This document shows, piece after piece, positions 31,510 to 39,666 of a DNA stretch of 40,155 nt. Every line of letters begins with the position of its first letter. Position 1 is the stretch's first letter. The stretch covers positions 1-40,155 of IMG/VR virus record IMGVR_UViG_3300047667_001294; one strand, given 5' to 3'. A program made the position numbers and the translations under genes. Source of the stretch: a virus. The notes under the pieces are model-generated. The model saw nothing but the letters and a program-made list of their open reading frames with translations. It was not told where the DNA came from and did not search any database.

Positions 31510-31516
31510 CCTTCAT

Positions 31517-32008
31517 ATGAGTGAGGGTCAATACGATGTTTTTGATAAAATGATTACAAAAATCAAAAGCCGCAATGCTAAAAAAATAGCACAGGATTAT
31601 TTTGATGATTGGGAACGGGATGCATCGGTAGACCAGCTAACATTAATGGTTAAATTAGAGGAGGTTTCTTTGATTGCACATAAATGGTCAAAGAGAAATT
31701 TTGACCAAAAAATGTATTTGTATGAACTTGGTAGAATGAGAGAAACTGTTTTTCAAAAACTTAAAAAAATCAAACAACATTCAGGAGATATTTTAGATAA
31801 AAGTAGATTTGGAACACTGTCAGAGGATGCTCCAGCTTGGGGTTATGCGTTAAAGAAGGAACAACCTCTTATAGATATTGATAATAGCATTGCAGAGAAT
31901 GTGTTGTTGTCTGAGTTTATTCAGGAATATGTAAACTTTGCAAAATTCACATTGATGAAGTCTTGTAGTAGTATTGTTGAACTTAAAAAAGTCGAAGCCC
32001 TAACATAA
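31517..32008 (+). CDS. Helical protein, possible UvsY-like recombination mediator
   Basis: From ATG 31517 (MSEGQYDVFDKMITKIKSRN) the 163-residue product is almost entirely helical and charged. A segment near 50-95 (VKLEEVSLIAHKWSKRNFDQ through KKIKQHSGDI) resembles the T4 UvsY core (LQYEAANNVMLYSKWLNKHS..ARLDYYSGRG): an acidic helix, a K-W motif, a second helix, then SG. UvsY loads UvsX recombinase, and in T4 it lies beside uvsW, as here. The frame extends upstream to a TTG that is the -35 box; I reject that start. The stop overlaps the UvsW-like ATG (TAATG). Confidence 0.45.
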   Translation: MSEGQYDVFDKMITKIKSRNAKKIAQDYFDDWERDASVDQLTLMVKLEEVSLIAHKWSKRNFDQKMYLYELGRMRETVFQKLKKIKQHSGDILDKSRFGTLSEDAPAWGYALKKEQPLIDIDNSIAENVLLSEFIQEYVNFAKFTLMKSCSSIVELKKVEALT

Positions 32009-33501
32009 TGCTGGAATTTCAAATAAATATTGATCTTGATGAAGAAGGCAACGGTGTTCTTGAAAGCACTCATTTCGAAATCATTAGGAATAAATTTTCA
32101 TGGGCAAACCCAGAGTATAGATTTGCTCCGAAATGGAGAAAGAATCAGCTTATGAAAAAATGTTATGCAATCGACACAAACGGAAAATTCCCAATCGGAT
32201 TACTGAATGAGATTTATGATTTCACAAAAGCATTCATACCACACCTAAACAAAAATCAATTTATTGTTAGCTCCAGAGCTAGGTATTTTTATGAACCCTC
32301 GTTCTTATTACCAACGAAATACGAACTCCACCAATTTGATGGTTGGGAATATCGCGATATCCAGTTGAAAGCTTTAGATCGAGTATTCGTAAGAGGTAGA
32401 GGTATCGTTAAGGTTGGAACTAGTGGAGGGAAAGGGTTAATCATGGCTTCCATTTGTAGGACTATTTTGAACTACAACCCTTGCCAGACTATTGCCATTT
32501 TGGTTCCGACACATTTGGTTGGGAAAACCTACGATGAATTTATTGACGAATTTAAATTCACCACGGAGCAAGTTTCCCAATGGACCGCTAAAGGGAAAGA
32601 AGATTTCACTACACCGATAATCATTGTTGGATCAAATCTTTCAGTTGCCCGTGCAGAGAAGTTTCACCAACACATCGGAAACCGAAATCTTTTTTTAATT
32701 GATGAATGTCACATAATAAAGGATTCCAGTAAAATAACGCAACTGGTTAAATCGGTCAAGACTAACAATATTATTGGGTTTACCGGAACTCTACCACCAG
32801 AACCACAAGACCTTTATTCTGTTTTAGGAAATATTGGTAAAGTTGTTTGCAACGTAGAGTCCTCTGAACTCAGGGATAAAGGTTTGAAGGCACGTTCCAA
32901 GGTTTACTCTACATGTTTCACAGGGTGCTCCTACAAGCCCGTAAAGGAGTATGTAGATGAAGAAGGTAGCGAGAAGATTTACACAGACACTCAAATGTTC
33001 ACGAATGAGATGGAATACCTTTTGAGATCTCCAGAAAGAACAGATTATATTTGTCGCTGGGTTTTAAAAGTATGCACCGGAAATACCATGATTCCGGTTG
33101 ATCGTGATTTTCATGAAGAGATTTTAAAAGAAAGGCTTGAAAATTGCGGAAGAAAGGTTATCGTCATAAATGGAGACACCCCAGAAGAAGAAAGAACCAA
33201 GGCATACTCCGATATGGAGAATGAGGAAGGGACTATTCTAATTGTCAAAACAGGAGTAATGAGAGAAGGAATTTCAATTAAGAATTTGAGCTTTATGGTT
33301 GGGTTCTTTGCGCAGAAATCATTTATCAGGATAATCCAACTACTCGGTCGAATCGAAAGATTAGGCGGAAATGAGGTTCCGATCTTTTTTGATTTCTATG
33401 ACACCACATATTTCAGTAAGAAACACTACACCGAGAGGAAGTCTTTCTATAAAAAGGACAAAACACCAGTTGTCGAAAAAAGGGTGAAACTTAACTATTA
33501 A
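32008..33501 (+). CDS. uvsW: UvsW-like superfamily 2 helicase
   Basis: At 497 residues this is close to T4 UvsW (503). Motifs in order: GTSGGKGLIM (motif I region, about 137-146), LIDECHII (motif II, DECH), GFTGTLPP (motif III), VINGDTPEEER, TGVMREGISIKNLSFMVGFF, and QLLGRIERLG (motif VI). The T4 protein has LPTSAGRSLIQ at motif I and DECH at motif II, so the variation from GKT is a family trait. UvsW unwinds branched DNA and R-loops, switching off origin-dependent replication in favour of recombination. It overlaps the upstream gene and precedes the gp55-like gene by 4 bp, a compact operon. Confidence 0.9.
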   Translation: MLEFQINIDLDEEGNGVLESTHFEIIRNKFSWANPEYRFAPKWRKNQLMKKCYAIDTNGKFPIGLLNEIYDFTKAFIPHLNKNQFIVSSRARYFYEPSFLLPTKYELHQFDGWEYRDIQLKALDRVFVRGRGIVKVGTSGGKGLIMASICRTILNYNPCQTIAILVPTHLVGKTYDEFIDEFKFTTEQVSQWTAKGKEDFTTPIIIVGSNLSVARAEKFHQHIGNRNLFLIDECHIIKDSSKITQLVKSVKTNNIIGFTGTLPPEPQDLYSVLGNIGKVVCNVESSELRDKGLKARSKVYSTCFTGCSYKPVKEYVDEEGSEKIYTDTQMFTNEMEYLLRSPERTDYICRWVLKVCTGNTMIPVDRDFHEEILKERLENCGRKVIVINGDTPEEERTKAYSDMENEEGTILIVKTGVMREGISIKNLSFMVGFFAQKSFIRIIQLLGRIERLGGNEVPIFFDFYDTTYFSKKHYTERKSFYKKDKTPVVEKRVKLNY

Positions 33502-33505
33502 TTTT

Positions 33506-34351
33506 ATGAGTAAGAAAAACGAGAAACATTATGTAATCAAGGAAGACCTTTGGCAGGAGATTAAGGAATTTTATGATTCCGAAGGGGCTATGGGCAACAC
33601 ATTAGGTGTTGTGATTGACAATATTGCCAACAAAATTATGACTAGTCAAAACTTCAGCGGATATCCTTATAAGCAAGAGATGATCAGTGATGCTGTTTTG
33701 AGGATGGTTACAACGTTATCAGAACGTAAATTTAAACTATGGAGTGACGCCAAATGTAAGAAAATCCAATATAGGTCTTTCGTAGGCTACAAGGTTGACG
33801 GTGAGGTTGATCTTGAAAAGGGCGAGGTTTTACAAGTTAATTCTTTTAATATCTTCGAAAATATTGAATCCCATGAACCTAAAAATAAGGTTGCGAAAAA
33901 AATTAAAGATGTATCAATATTTGATATTGACGCCGAACATTTTTTCCATGAAGATATTAAAGGAGTTGTCAAGAAAACCCCTTGTTGGAAAAAGAATAGA
34001 GTCGCAAAGGGGGTTAGTATTGTTAAAACTGGCGATCCTAATGATTTTTTGGAAATCCACACATATATCGAATCTGACAAGAAAGTTAATGGCCGAAACC
34101 TTTACGTTGTCGGTGACATGTATGATAAAGGAGGTAAGGTAGTTAGGCAGAAAAGTAATGCCTTTGGTTATCTATCTCAAATTGCGAAACACGAAGCAGT
34201 CACTAGAATTAAAAAAGAAAAGAAAAACACCGACGCAATTCGAACACACCAAGAAGATGAAATGGTTTCGTTTCAGTCTGAGAATTGCGAGATGACTCCG
34301 CAAAGAATTTTTGACGACAGTTACGAAAGTTACGATAGCAACAATGAGTAA
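33506..34351 (+). CDS. 55: Late-transcription sigma factor, T4 gp55-like, with insertion
   Basis: Residues 48-72 (QNFSGYPYKQEMISDAVLRM) match T4 gp55 [20 protein letters not shown], and residues 215-240 (KSNAFGYLSQIAKHEAVTRI) match [24 protein letters not shown]. The C-terminus is acidic, as in gp55. gp55 is the phage sigma factor that directs host RNA polymerase to TATAAATA late promoters. The protein is 281 residues against 185 in T4; the extra lies between the two conserved blocks (about 75-215). This factor would read the AT boxes seen before the structural genes. Its stop overlaps the next start (ATGAGTAA). Confidence 0.8.
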   Translation: MSKKNEKHYVIKEDLWQEIKEFYDSEGAMGNTLGVVIDNIANKIMTSQNFSGYPYKQEMISDAVLRMVTTLSERKFKLWSDAKCKKIQYRSFVGYKVDGEVDLEKGEVLQVNSFNIFENIESHEPKNKVAKKIKDVSIFDIDAEHFFHEDIKGVVKKTPCWKKNRVAKGVSIVKTGDPNDFLEIHTYIESDKKVNGRNLYVVGDMYDKGGKVVRQKSNAFGYLSQIAKHEAVTRIKKEKKNTDAIRTHQEDEMVSFQSENCEMTPQRIFDDSYESYDSNNE

Positions 34352-34583
34352 TATTAATATGTTTTATTTAATTGAAGACCACGAATATTGTAGCGATGTC
34401 GATGAGATCTACTGGCACCACAAAACAGTCCTATTCGAAAACGCTAATAAAAAAGTAGTTGAATTCGAACTTGGGAAATGTCATGATCACTCATATGAGG
34501 TTTCGGGTTATCACATGGATTATTTGAAACATTTTATAGTGGATGAAGAAACACTAGAAACACTAGAACTACGGGGTTTATAA
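34344..34583 (+). CDS. Hypothetical protein, 79 aa
   Basis: The ATG at 34344 overlaps the gp55-like stop; a second ATG at 34359 would remove the first 5 residues (MSNIN). The product is MFYLIEDHEYCSDVDEIYWH and onward, an acidic beta-type protein with His residues. Its TAA overlaps the next ATG. Unknown family. Confidence 0.55.
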   Translation: MSNINMFYLIEDHEYCSDVDEIYWHHKTVLFENANKKVVEFELGKCHDHSYEVSGYHMDYLKHFIVDEETLETLELRGL

Positions 34584-34774
34584 TGACACAATTAGAAGGA
34601 ACCTACGCAGAGGATGACGAGGAATTTGAATATGTATGTCGGGTATTTTGGTGGGGAAAGGGTTCCGATATAGAATGGGTTAATGGATCGGGGGAGGCTG
34701 TAGATGTAAGCCACGGCGATGTTTTGAGAATGTTTGGTAATGGCACATGGTGCGCACTGTATAGAAAAAAATAG
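34583..34774 (+). CDS. Hypothetical acidic protein, 63 aa
   Basis: A short acidic protein (MTQLEGTYAEDDEEFEYVCR) with several Trp, possibly an SH3-like fold by length and aromatic pattern (RVFWWGKGSDIEWVNGSGEA), but no family is certain. It is coupled to the previous gene through TAATG and ends one base before the gp47-like gene. Confidence 0.5.
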   Translation: MTQLEGTYAEDDEEFEYVCRVFWWGKGSDIEWVNGSGEAVDVSHGDVLRMFGNGTWCALYRKK

Positions 34775-34775
34775 T

Positions 34776-35843
34776 ATGAAAATTAAAGGTAAACAAATAG
34801 GTATTATAGGAGATCTACACTTAGGTTCTAAGAACGGAACCCATGCAGATAAATGGGAGAAGGTTTATGACGATGTCCTAGAATGGATTGAAGAATCATT
34901 CTTAAACAGGGTTGAAACTATCATGTTCCTCGGAGATATCTTCGATGGGAGATTTAGCAAGACTAGTGAGAAAGCTATGTCTTTCAGGACACTTAACTAT
35001 GCCGATAAATTCTTTGAGCGTTTGGCTCAGAACTTTGAAGTTATTGCCTTCAGTGGTAACCATGATGTTTACTATAAAGATAGTTGTGAGGTTAGTGCTT
35101 TGACTCTGTTAGAAAACAAACCAAACATAAGAGTTGTATCTAAGCCAACGCCTTTTGAGGTTGATGATAGGGTTTATAAAATACTACCTTGGGCTTGCTG
35201 CCCATTTACCGGACATCAGAAGGGTGAGGTTTATGATGCAATCTTCGCTCACTTGGATATCCAAACATTTAAGATGAACGCTCACAAGGTCTCTGAGCAC
35301 GGGTATACACCAAAAGCCTTATTCGAGATCTGCGATGTTGTTTATACCGGACATTATCACGGAAGACAACAGAGGGAATACCAGAAGGGTAAGAAGGGGA
35401 TCTACTACGTAGGGACACCCCTACAGTTGGATTGGAATGAAGCAGGTAAGGACAGTTTCATTTACATTCTGGATCTATCTAAAAATAAAATGGTAGAAGA
35501 GTTTGAAAATGACTTTTCACCGAAACATATTAAAATGGATGCTAGTTCCATTATCAAAAATAAAGGAAAAGATATTGGTCATAATATTGTAGAGGTTTTG
35601 TGGGATATATCACCAGAGGAAAATCTAACAAAGATGGAAGGAGTTCTAGAAGGAATTCAAACCTTCTCACATAAAATGAACTTCGAAAAAACCATCACCG
35701 TTGATGTCAATGAATTGAAACTTATAACCGAAGCTATTGAACCGACAGAACAAGCGGAGGAATATATCAATCAAATGGATTGGCCTAATACAGATAAAGT
35801 AGTTGAAAAATCAGTATCCTTCATTAACATCGTAAAAGTATGA
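34776..35843 (+). CDS. 47: Recombination nuclease subunit, Mre11/SbcD-like (T4 gp47)
   Basis: The ATG at 34776 is favoured; a longer frame from 34734 lies within the upstream gene. Nuclease motifs: GDLHLGS (12-18), GDIFDG (53-58), GNHD (94-97), AHLD (158-161) and GHYHG (192-196), the two-metal Mre11 phosphoesterase core. With the Rad50-like subunit it resects DNA ends. The gene sits in the plus-strand replication block, whereas its partner gene is about 5 kb away on the minus strand. The stop overlaps the next ATG (ATGA). Confidence 0.9.
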   Translation: MKIKGKQIGIIGDLHLGSKNGTHADKWEKVYDDVLEWIEESFLNRVETIMFLGDIFDGRFSKTSEKAMSFRTLNYADKFFERLAQNFEVIAFSGNHDVYYKDSCEVSALTLLENKPNIRVVSKPTPFEVDDRVYKILPWACCPFTGHQKGEVYDAIFAHLDIQTFKMNAHKVSEHGYTPKALFEICDVVYTGHYHGRQQREYQKGKKGIYYVGTPLQLDWNEAGKDSFIYILDLSKNKMVEEFENDFSPKHIKMDASSIIKNKGKDIGHNIVEVLWDISPEENLTKMEGVLEGIQTFSHKMNFEKTITVDVNELKLITEAIEPTEQAEEYINQMDWPNTDKVVEKSVSFINIVKV

Positions 35844-37036
35844 GGAGTATCATTAGAGAGAAAAAAGACAGGGTTAATATAGGAGATCTTGAGTCTATGG
35901 GTATGGACAATCGCGGCGGGTTCCACCCTTCGGTATTTTTTGCTAAAAGGACAGGACATTCTGGGTTGGTTTATAATTACGTAGAACCTGCTTTATTTAA
36001 GACGTTATGGACTAAACCAACAACAAACGGAATCATTTACCGAAATGACCTGATTGATATGTTGAACGAACACCCCGACTATATGGTTGTATCGCTACAT
36101 CAAAATACCGTAGATATGAGATCCCTACTAGATGACGAAGAGTTAGGGTATTATGGATCAATTAGAGAATATAATCAGATTTGGTTTTATGACACCCTAA
36201 ACCGGATGGTTTTAGGTCTTGTATATAACGATAAGGGTTGTTCCCATACTACATTTTTTTGTTTAAAATCTGAAACTCATGTGGATTATATAAAAACGGT
36301 TGAAGACTACAAGTTGAGCGAAGAGGAATTTGTAAAGGACCAAATCCCTAAAGTATTTATATTAGAGAGTAATCAGTTAGAAGGTCTTTTCAAAACCCCT
36401 TTCGGGTTATCCGAGATAGATGTAGACCTTGATATGAACTATAATGAGGATATCCTCGATATGGACAACAATATGGAAAGGTTCATCAATAATAAAGAAA
36501 CCGGAAATGGCCTGTGTTTGTTACACGGCGACCCGTCAGGGGGTAAGACGAGTTACATTAAGCATTTGATACAGACATACCCAGCAACACCCTTTGTGTT
36601 TATAGCACCGTCTATGGTGACCGCATTCGCATCTCCTGAATTTACCTCGTTTTTGAGATCTAATAAGGGTGCTATTATGATTATTGAAGATGCTGAATCT
36701 ATTCTTAGAAAGAGGGAGGACGGTGAGCGTAATGATTGTGTTGCTAACTTACTACAAATGACTGATGGTTTACTTTCGGATGCATATAATTTAAAGATCA
36801 TAGCTACATTCAATACCGGATTGAAGCATATTGACGAGGCTCTTACAAGAAAGGGCAGGTTGCATGTAGAGTATAAATTCGGAAAGTTGTCACTGTCCAA
36901 GTCTAAACTGAAAGCAAAGGAACTAGGTATAGACGAGGATCTAATCACAGATCCAATGATGTTAGGGGAAATTTATAACTTTCTTAAAGAAAATGGTGTG
37001 AAAAAGGTGGAAAAAAGAAAAATTGGGTTTAATTAA
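35840..37036 (+). CDS. AAA+ ATPase, phage type
   Basis: The C-terminal half is an AAA+ module: LLHGDPSGGKTS (about 226-237, Walker A), GAIMIIEDAES (about 278-288, Walker B), IIATFNT (sensor I) and ALTRKGRLHVEYKFGKLSLS (sensor/Arg-finger region), with the layout of BCS1/proteasome-like phage ATPases. The first 200 residues are a separate domain of unknown role. The gene overlaps the gp47-like gene by 4 bp. A replication or assembly remodelling role is plausible but not shown. Confidence 0.75.
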   Translation: MRSIIREKKDRVNIGDLESMGMDNRGGFHPSVFFAKRTGHSGLVYNYVEPALFKTLWTKPTTNGIIYRNDLIDMLNEHPDYMVVSLHQNTVDMRSLLDDEELGYYGSIREYNQIWFYDTLNRMVLGLVYNDKGCSHTTFFCLKSETHVDYIKTVEDYKLSEEEFVKDQIPKVFILESNQLEGLFKTPFGLSEIDVDLDMNYNEDILDMDNNMERFINNKETGNGLCLLHGDPSGGKTSYIKHLIQTYPATPFVFIAPSMVTAFASPEFTSFLRSNKGAIMIIEDAESILRKREDGERNDCVANLLQMTDGLLSDAYNLKIIATFNTGLKHIDEALTRKGRLHVEYKFGKLSLSKSKLKAKELGIDEDLITDPMMLGEIYNFLKENGVKKVEKRKIGFN

Positions 37037-37041
37037 AGTTT

Positions 37042-37668
37042 ATGGCTAATAAGAAGACAGCAAAAACTAAGACAGCAACTGTAAAGAAAGAGGTTGCAAC
37101 TACAGATATCGCAAATGTGTTTAAGGATGAAATTCCCCAAGCCAAAAAAAATTGGGCACCCAGTCAGGGTGTCGGCGAAGGGGGGGTGGTCGAAAGCTTT
37201 TCTGATGTTGAAGTTTCAGAGAATCAGTTTTCACCCGAAACTGATTTAAAAGGAGGAGTCCGACCCAACGTGGAATTGCAGTTGGCGGCTATGCAAAATT
37301 CTATTGCGGAATTAGCTAAAATTCAAAGAGAATCCTTACAACTACAGGCTTCCGAACCTGCTGGAACTCCCCGTGGTCATGATATTGAACAAAATAATAG
37401 AAAAACTGCATTGACATCGGCTCAGAAGACTTCAACTTCAGTGAAATTGTCAGAACCACAACGCAGTCCAGCATATGTCGGAGGAAATCCAGAAGGACTT
37501 GAAGAGCGAGTTCGTAGATTTATTGCGGAGTTGGCGTCATACGAAACGAAAGCTCGCTCACTCAGTAAAGAAATGGTTCGGGATATTGATATGAAGCGAC
37601 AGGATTCGGCAAATGCCGATAACTTCAAATGGTTTCAAGATCGGTTGAACGACATTATTAAAGGATAA
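37042..37668 (+). CDS. Hypothetical protein with Lys/Ala-rich N-terminus, 208 aa
   Basis: The N-terminus (MANKKTAKTKTATVKKEVAT) is basic and low-complexity. The middle is disordered-looking, and residues about 150-208 are a helical domain (GLEERVRRFIAELASYETKA). The basic tail suggests nucleic-acid binding. TAATTA lies 6 nt before the start. A 9-bp inverted repeat lies at 37222-37246. Family not recognised. Confidence 0.55.
   Translation: MANKKTAKTKTATVKKEVATTDIANVFKDEIPQAKKNWAPSQGVGEGGVVESFSDVEVSENQFSPETDLKGGVRPNVELQLAAMQNSIAELAKIQRESLQLQASEPAGTPRGHDIEQNNRKTALTSAQKTSTSVKLSEPQRSPAYVGGNPEGLEERVRRFIAELASYETKARSLSKEMVRDIDMKRQDSANADNFKWFQDRLNDIIKG
37222..37246 (+). repeat. 9-bp inverted repeat, 7-nt loop, inside CDS
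   Basis: AATCAGTTT (37222-37230) and AAACTGATT (37238-37246) surround TCACCCG; a G-T pair can extend the stem on each side. It is weaker than the 12-14 bp examples. Confidence 0.7.
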
Positions 37669-37672
37669 AATT

Positions 37673-37903
37673 ATGAACGAAGAAACTAGAGAAACATACG
37701 AAGAGGAACTATTAAGGCTTCAAGTTGAAAATCAAAGGATACAAAACGCAATTTTATTGTCAAATCACACATCAGTGTCCTTACTATATCTCTTGAAGAG
37801 AGATATAGGTTGGACTGATGATGAATTGAAAGAAAACGAAGCATGGTTAATGAGGGAGTTTAAAGTTTCATTTGCTAACAATCAGACTTTAGCGTGTGGT
37901 TAG
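37673..37903 (+). CDS. Hypothetical helical protein, 76 aa
   Basis: A charged coiled-coil-like N-terminus (TRETYEEELLRLQVENQRIQ) is followed by a short hydrophobic helix (TSVSLLYLLKRDIGW). Preceded by AAAGGA 8 nt before ATG, a weak Shine-Dalgarno match. Not recognised. Confidence 0.5.
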   Translation: MNEETRETYEEELLRLQVENQRIQNAILLSNHTSVSLLYLLKRDIGWTDDELKENEAWLMREFKVSFANNQTLACG

Positions 37904-37906
37904 GGT

Positions 37907-38386
37907 ATGAAAATTATTGAAGGTAATTTATTAGACTTCCCCGAAGATATAGACTTCGCTTATCACAACGCGAATTGTAGAGCTTGTATGGGATCTGGAA
38001 TAGCTCTGGAGGTCAGAAAAAGATTTCCAGAGGTATTCCAATCTGATAAAGATTATTCGATTCAAGTAGGTCCGAGGAGACTAGGGAATTATTCTTTTTC
38101 CAAATTGAAGAAAGCCCCCGATAAAAGAGTCTACAATTTGTATGGACAAGATTTGGGTGGCGAAGTTCCATTTAGGATTAAGTCTTATATGTCTGCTCTC
38201 CTCAAATCACTTAAACATATCAGGAATGAATGTAGCGTCAATAAAACCAAACTACCTATTCTAGGATTCCCTTGGTTAGTTGGTGCGGGATTAGGTGGCG
38301 GATATTTTCCATACATTAAAGATGTTACCGAATGGATGTTGGATCAAAATGGATTTGAAGGGGTGTGGGTAAAATTTAATGAATGA
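37907..38386 (+). CDS. Macro-domain protein (ADP-ribose-binding type)
   Basis: Residues 18-41 (FAYHNANCRACMGSGIALEV) match the HxANxxxxMGxGIA loop of macro domains (Poa1p/Appr-1-p processing type), and VYNLYGQD plus GFPWLVGAGLGGG supply the other nucleotide-binding loops. Such enzymes bind or hydrolyse ADP-ribose derivatives in the cytoplasm. T4-like phages often carry them, with possible roles in NAD metabolism or in undoing host ADP-ribose signalling. The start has no visible ribosome-binding site. It overlaps the next gene by 8 bp. Confidence 0.75.
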   Translation: MKIIEGNLLDFPEDIDFAYHNANCRACMGSGIALEVRKRFPEVFQSDKDYSIQVGPRRLGNYSFSKLKKAPDKRVYNLYGQDLGGEVPFRIKSYMSALLKSLKHIRNECSVNKTKLPILGFPWLVGAGLGGGYFPYIKDVTEWMLDQNGFEGVWVKFNE

Positions 38387-38642
38387 TAAAGATTTCCATT
38401 TGTTAGGCGAAGAAAGCGAAATCCAACACACACTCTGCATTGACATGGGTTTAGAGGAGCTTTATGGTTTGGATGTAGTCATAGACCGAGAAATCGTAGA
38501 CCAGCACCTAAGGACGTTTATATGTCCATTAAAGGGTGTTACATGGGTCTATTATGATGAACATCCCTTGGTCGTTACGTGGACAGAAGAATTCGAAGGG
38601 ACTACAACAACCTTCACTAGATTATTATTTGAGAGTTTATAG
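38379..38642 (+). CDS. Hypothetical acidic protein, 87 aa
   Basis: The start overlaps the macro-domain gene end. The protein is acidic, beta-type (LRTFICPLKGVTWVYYDEHP) with no signal or membrane segment. Not recognised. Downstream 38643-38677 shows nothing distinctive. Confidence 0.5.
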   Translation: MNDKDFHLLGEESEIQHTLCIDMGLEELYGLDVVIDREIVDQHLRTFICPLKGVTWVYYDEHPLVVTWTEEFEGTTTTFTRLLFESL

Positions 38643-38677
38643 CTTGACCCGAAGAAAAAATAGCCCACCATCACCGT

Positions 38678-39127
38678 ATGGACCTAGCCGATAAACCCTA
38701 CGAGATTGGAGATGTAATCCAATCTATAGAAACCCACACATCACCCTCTATCGAGGAATGTATTGAAACCCCTGCCGATCATTGGTGGGTTCGTTTTGTC
38801 AAAATAGTTGTAGCAGAAACCGAAGACGACGTAGATATTGTTTACGGAAAATACACCTTGAATAACGAAAGTTGTATTTGTAGTTGTAGAGATTGGGCGG
38901 GTATTTGGGATTTTGGAAATTATAGCTATAAACACCACTATAATTGTGAGCACTATGATGACACTATTATCGAAGTGGTCAGGGTCTCTTTAGATGGGAA
39001 TTGTTATTACGAAAAGAGTATGTCGGAAGCATTAGAACATAAGAATGAAAACGACTCGGTTAAGTTTGAGTATATGTTTATGGAGAAATCCAACTACGAA
39101 GAGCTACCTGAATTTGAAGGATTTTAA
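38678..39127 (+). CDS. Hypothetical acidic Cys/His-containing protein, 149 aa
   Basis: Begins MDLADKPYEIGDVIQSIETH. A cluster near residues 68-92 (CICSCRDWAG, HHYNCEHYDD) has Cys and His spaced in a way that might bind a metal. No family is recognised. The gene precedes a 148-residue unknown by 2 bp. Confidence 0.5.
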   Translation: MDLADKPYEIGDVIQSIETHTSPSIEECIETPADHWWVRFVKIVVAETEDDVDIVYGKYTLNNESCICSCRDWAGIWDFGNYSYKHHYNCEHYDDTIIEVVRVSLDGNCYYEKSMSEALEHKNENDSVKFEYMFMEKSNYEELPEFEGF

Positions 39128-39129
39128 TT

Positions 39130-39576
39130 ATGAAAGAAATGAAAGAAGAATATAGTGTATCATATGATAGTTTTACAGATCGTTTTCATATTTATAAAAC
39201 CGATGAACCAAACCCTTTAAAGCGCGGTATATCCGATGAAGATTTGACCGAAGAAAATAAACCCTTTTTTCAAAAACTAATCAATCAATACGCTGAAGAG
39301 AATAAGGATATTATCTATCAAAAGAAAGAATATAATAAAGTAAGCTCTTTGTTCGAAAACAATCGAAAAAAAGCTACAGTAGAGGGTGTTAAGATTATTT
39401 TACCTGATGATTTTAACCCTGATTTTGATGATTGGGAAAAATTTATCAAACATAAAACCAATACCGATTCTGTGTTTATTTATGATGATATTAGATTTCT
39501 CAGCGGAACTGCTGGATTTATGATTAAGGACAAACAAGGGAAAGTAAAAAAACAGTTAGTTATTTGGAGAAGTTAA
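39130..39576 (+). CDS. Hypothetical protein, 148 aa
   Basis: A soluble charged protein (MKEMKEEYSVSYDSFTDRFH) ending in a beta strand (KKQLVIWRS). Not recognised. It ends 90 bp before the favoured gp43 start; that 90-bp stretch is AT-rich with no clear promoter seen. Confidence 0.5.
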   Translation: MKEMKEEYSVSYDSFTDRFHIYKTDEPNPLKRGISDEDLTEENKPFFQKLINQYAEENKDIIYQKKEYNKVSSLFENNRKKATVEGVKIILPDDFNPDFDDWEKFIKHKTNTDSVFIYDDIRFLSGTAGFMIKDKQGKVKKQLVIWRS

Positions 39577-39666
39577 ATTTATAGTTGTGAGATCAACTTT
39601 AAAAAACTCAATTATATTAGTTGCCTTGGAAGCACTGAAAACATCACCTACGACAAAGAAAAAAAT

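Larger units (their letters stand above)
31172..31516. other. 345-bp AT-rich divergent intergenic region with inverted repeats
   Basis: This is the longest non-coding stretch. Features: 10-bp inverted arms ACGGTTTTAA (31293-31302) and TTAAAACCGT (31361-31370), enclosing a GC-rich mini-hairpin CCGCC-AGA-GGCGG (31329-31341). A T-run follows the second arm. A tandem TGAAAAAAGA direct repeat lies at 31441-31460, and a sigma70-like promoter at 31481-31509. It sits between minus-strand and plus-strand gene blocks, at the start of the replication module. It could be a regulatory RNA, terminator or replication origin. Confidence 0.6.

Noticed and set aside
31481-31516. TTG start upstream of the UvsY-like gene
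   Set aside because: This TTG is the -35 hexamer of the predicted promoter, so the transcript would not include it.
39577-39666. Upstream extension of gp43 through an open frame with ATT/ATC starts
   Set aside because: The ATG at 39667 already aligns with the T4 N-terminal strand, so the 90-bp open stretch is likely chance.
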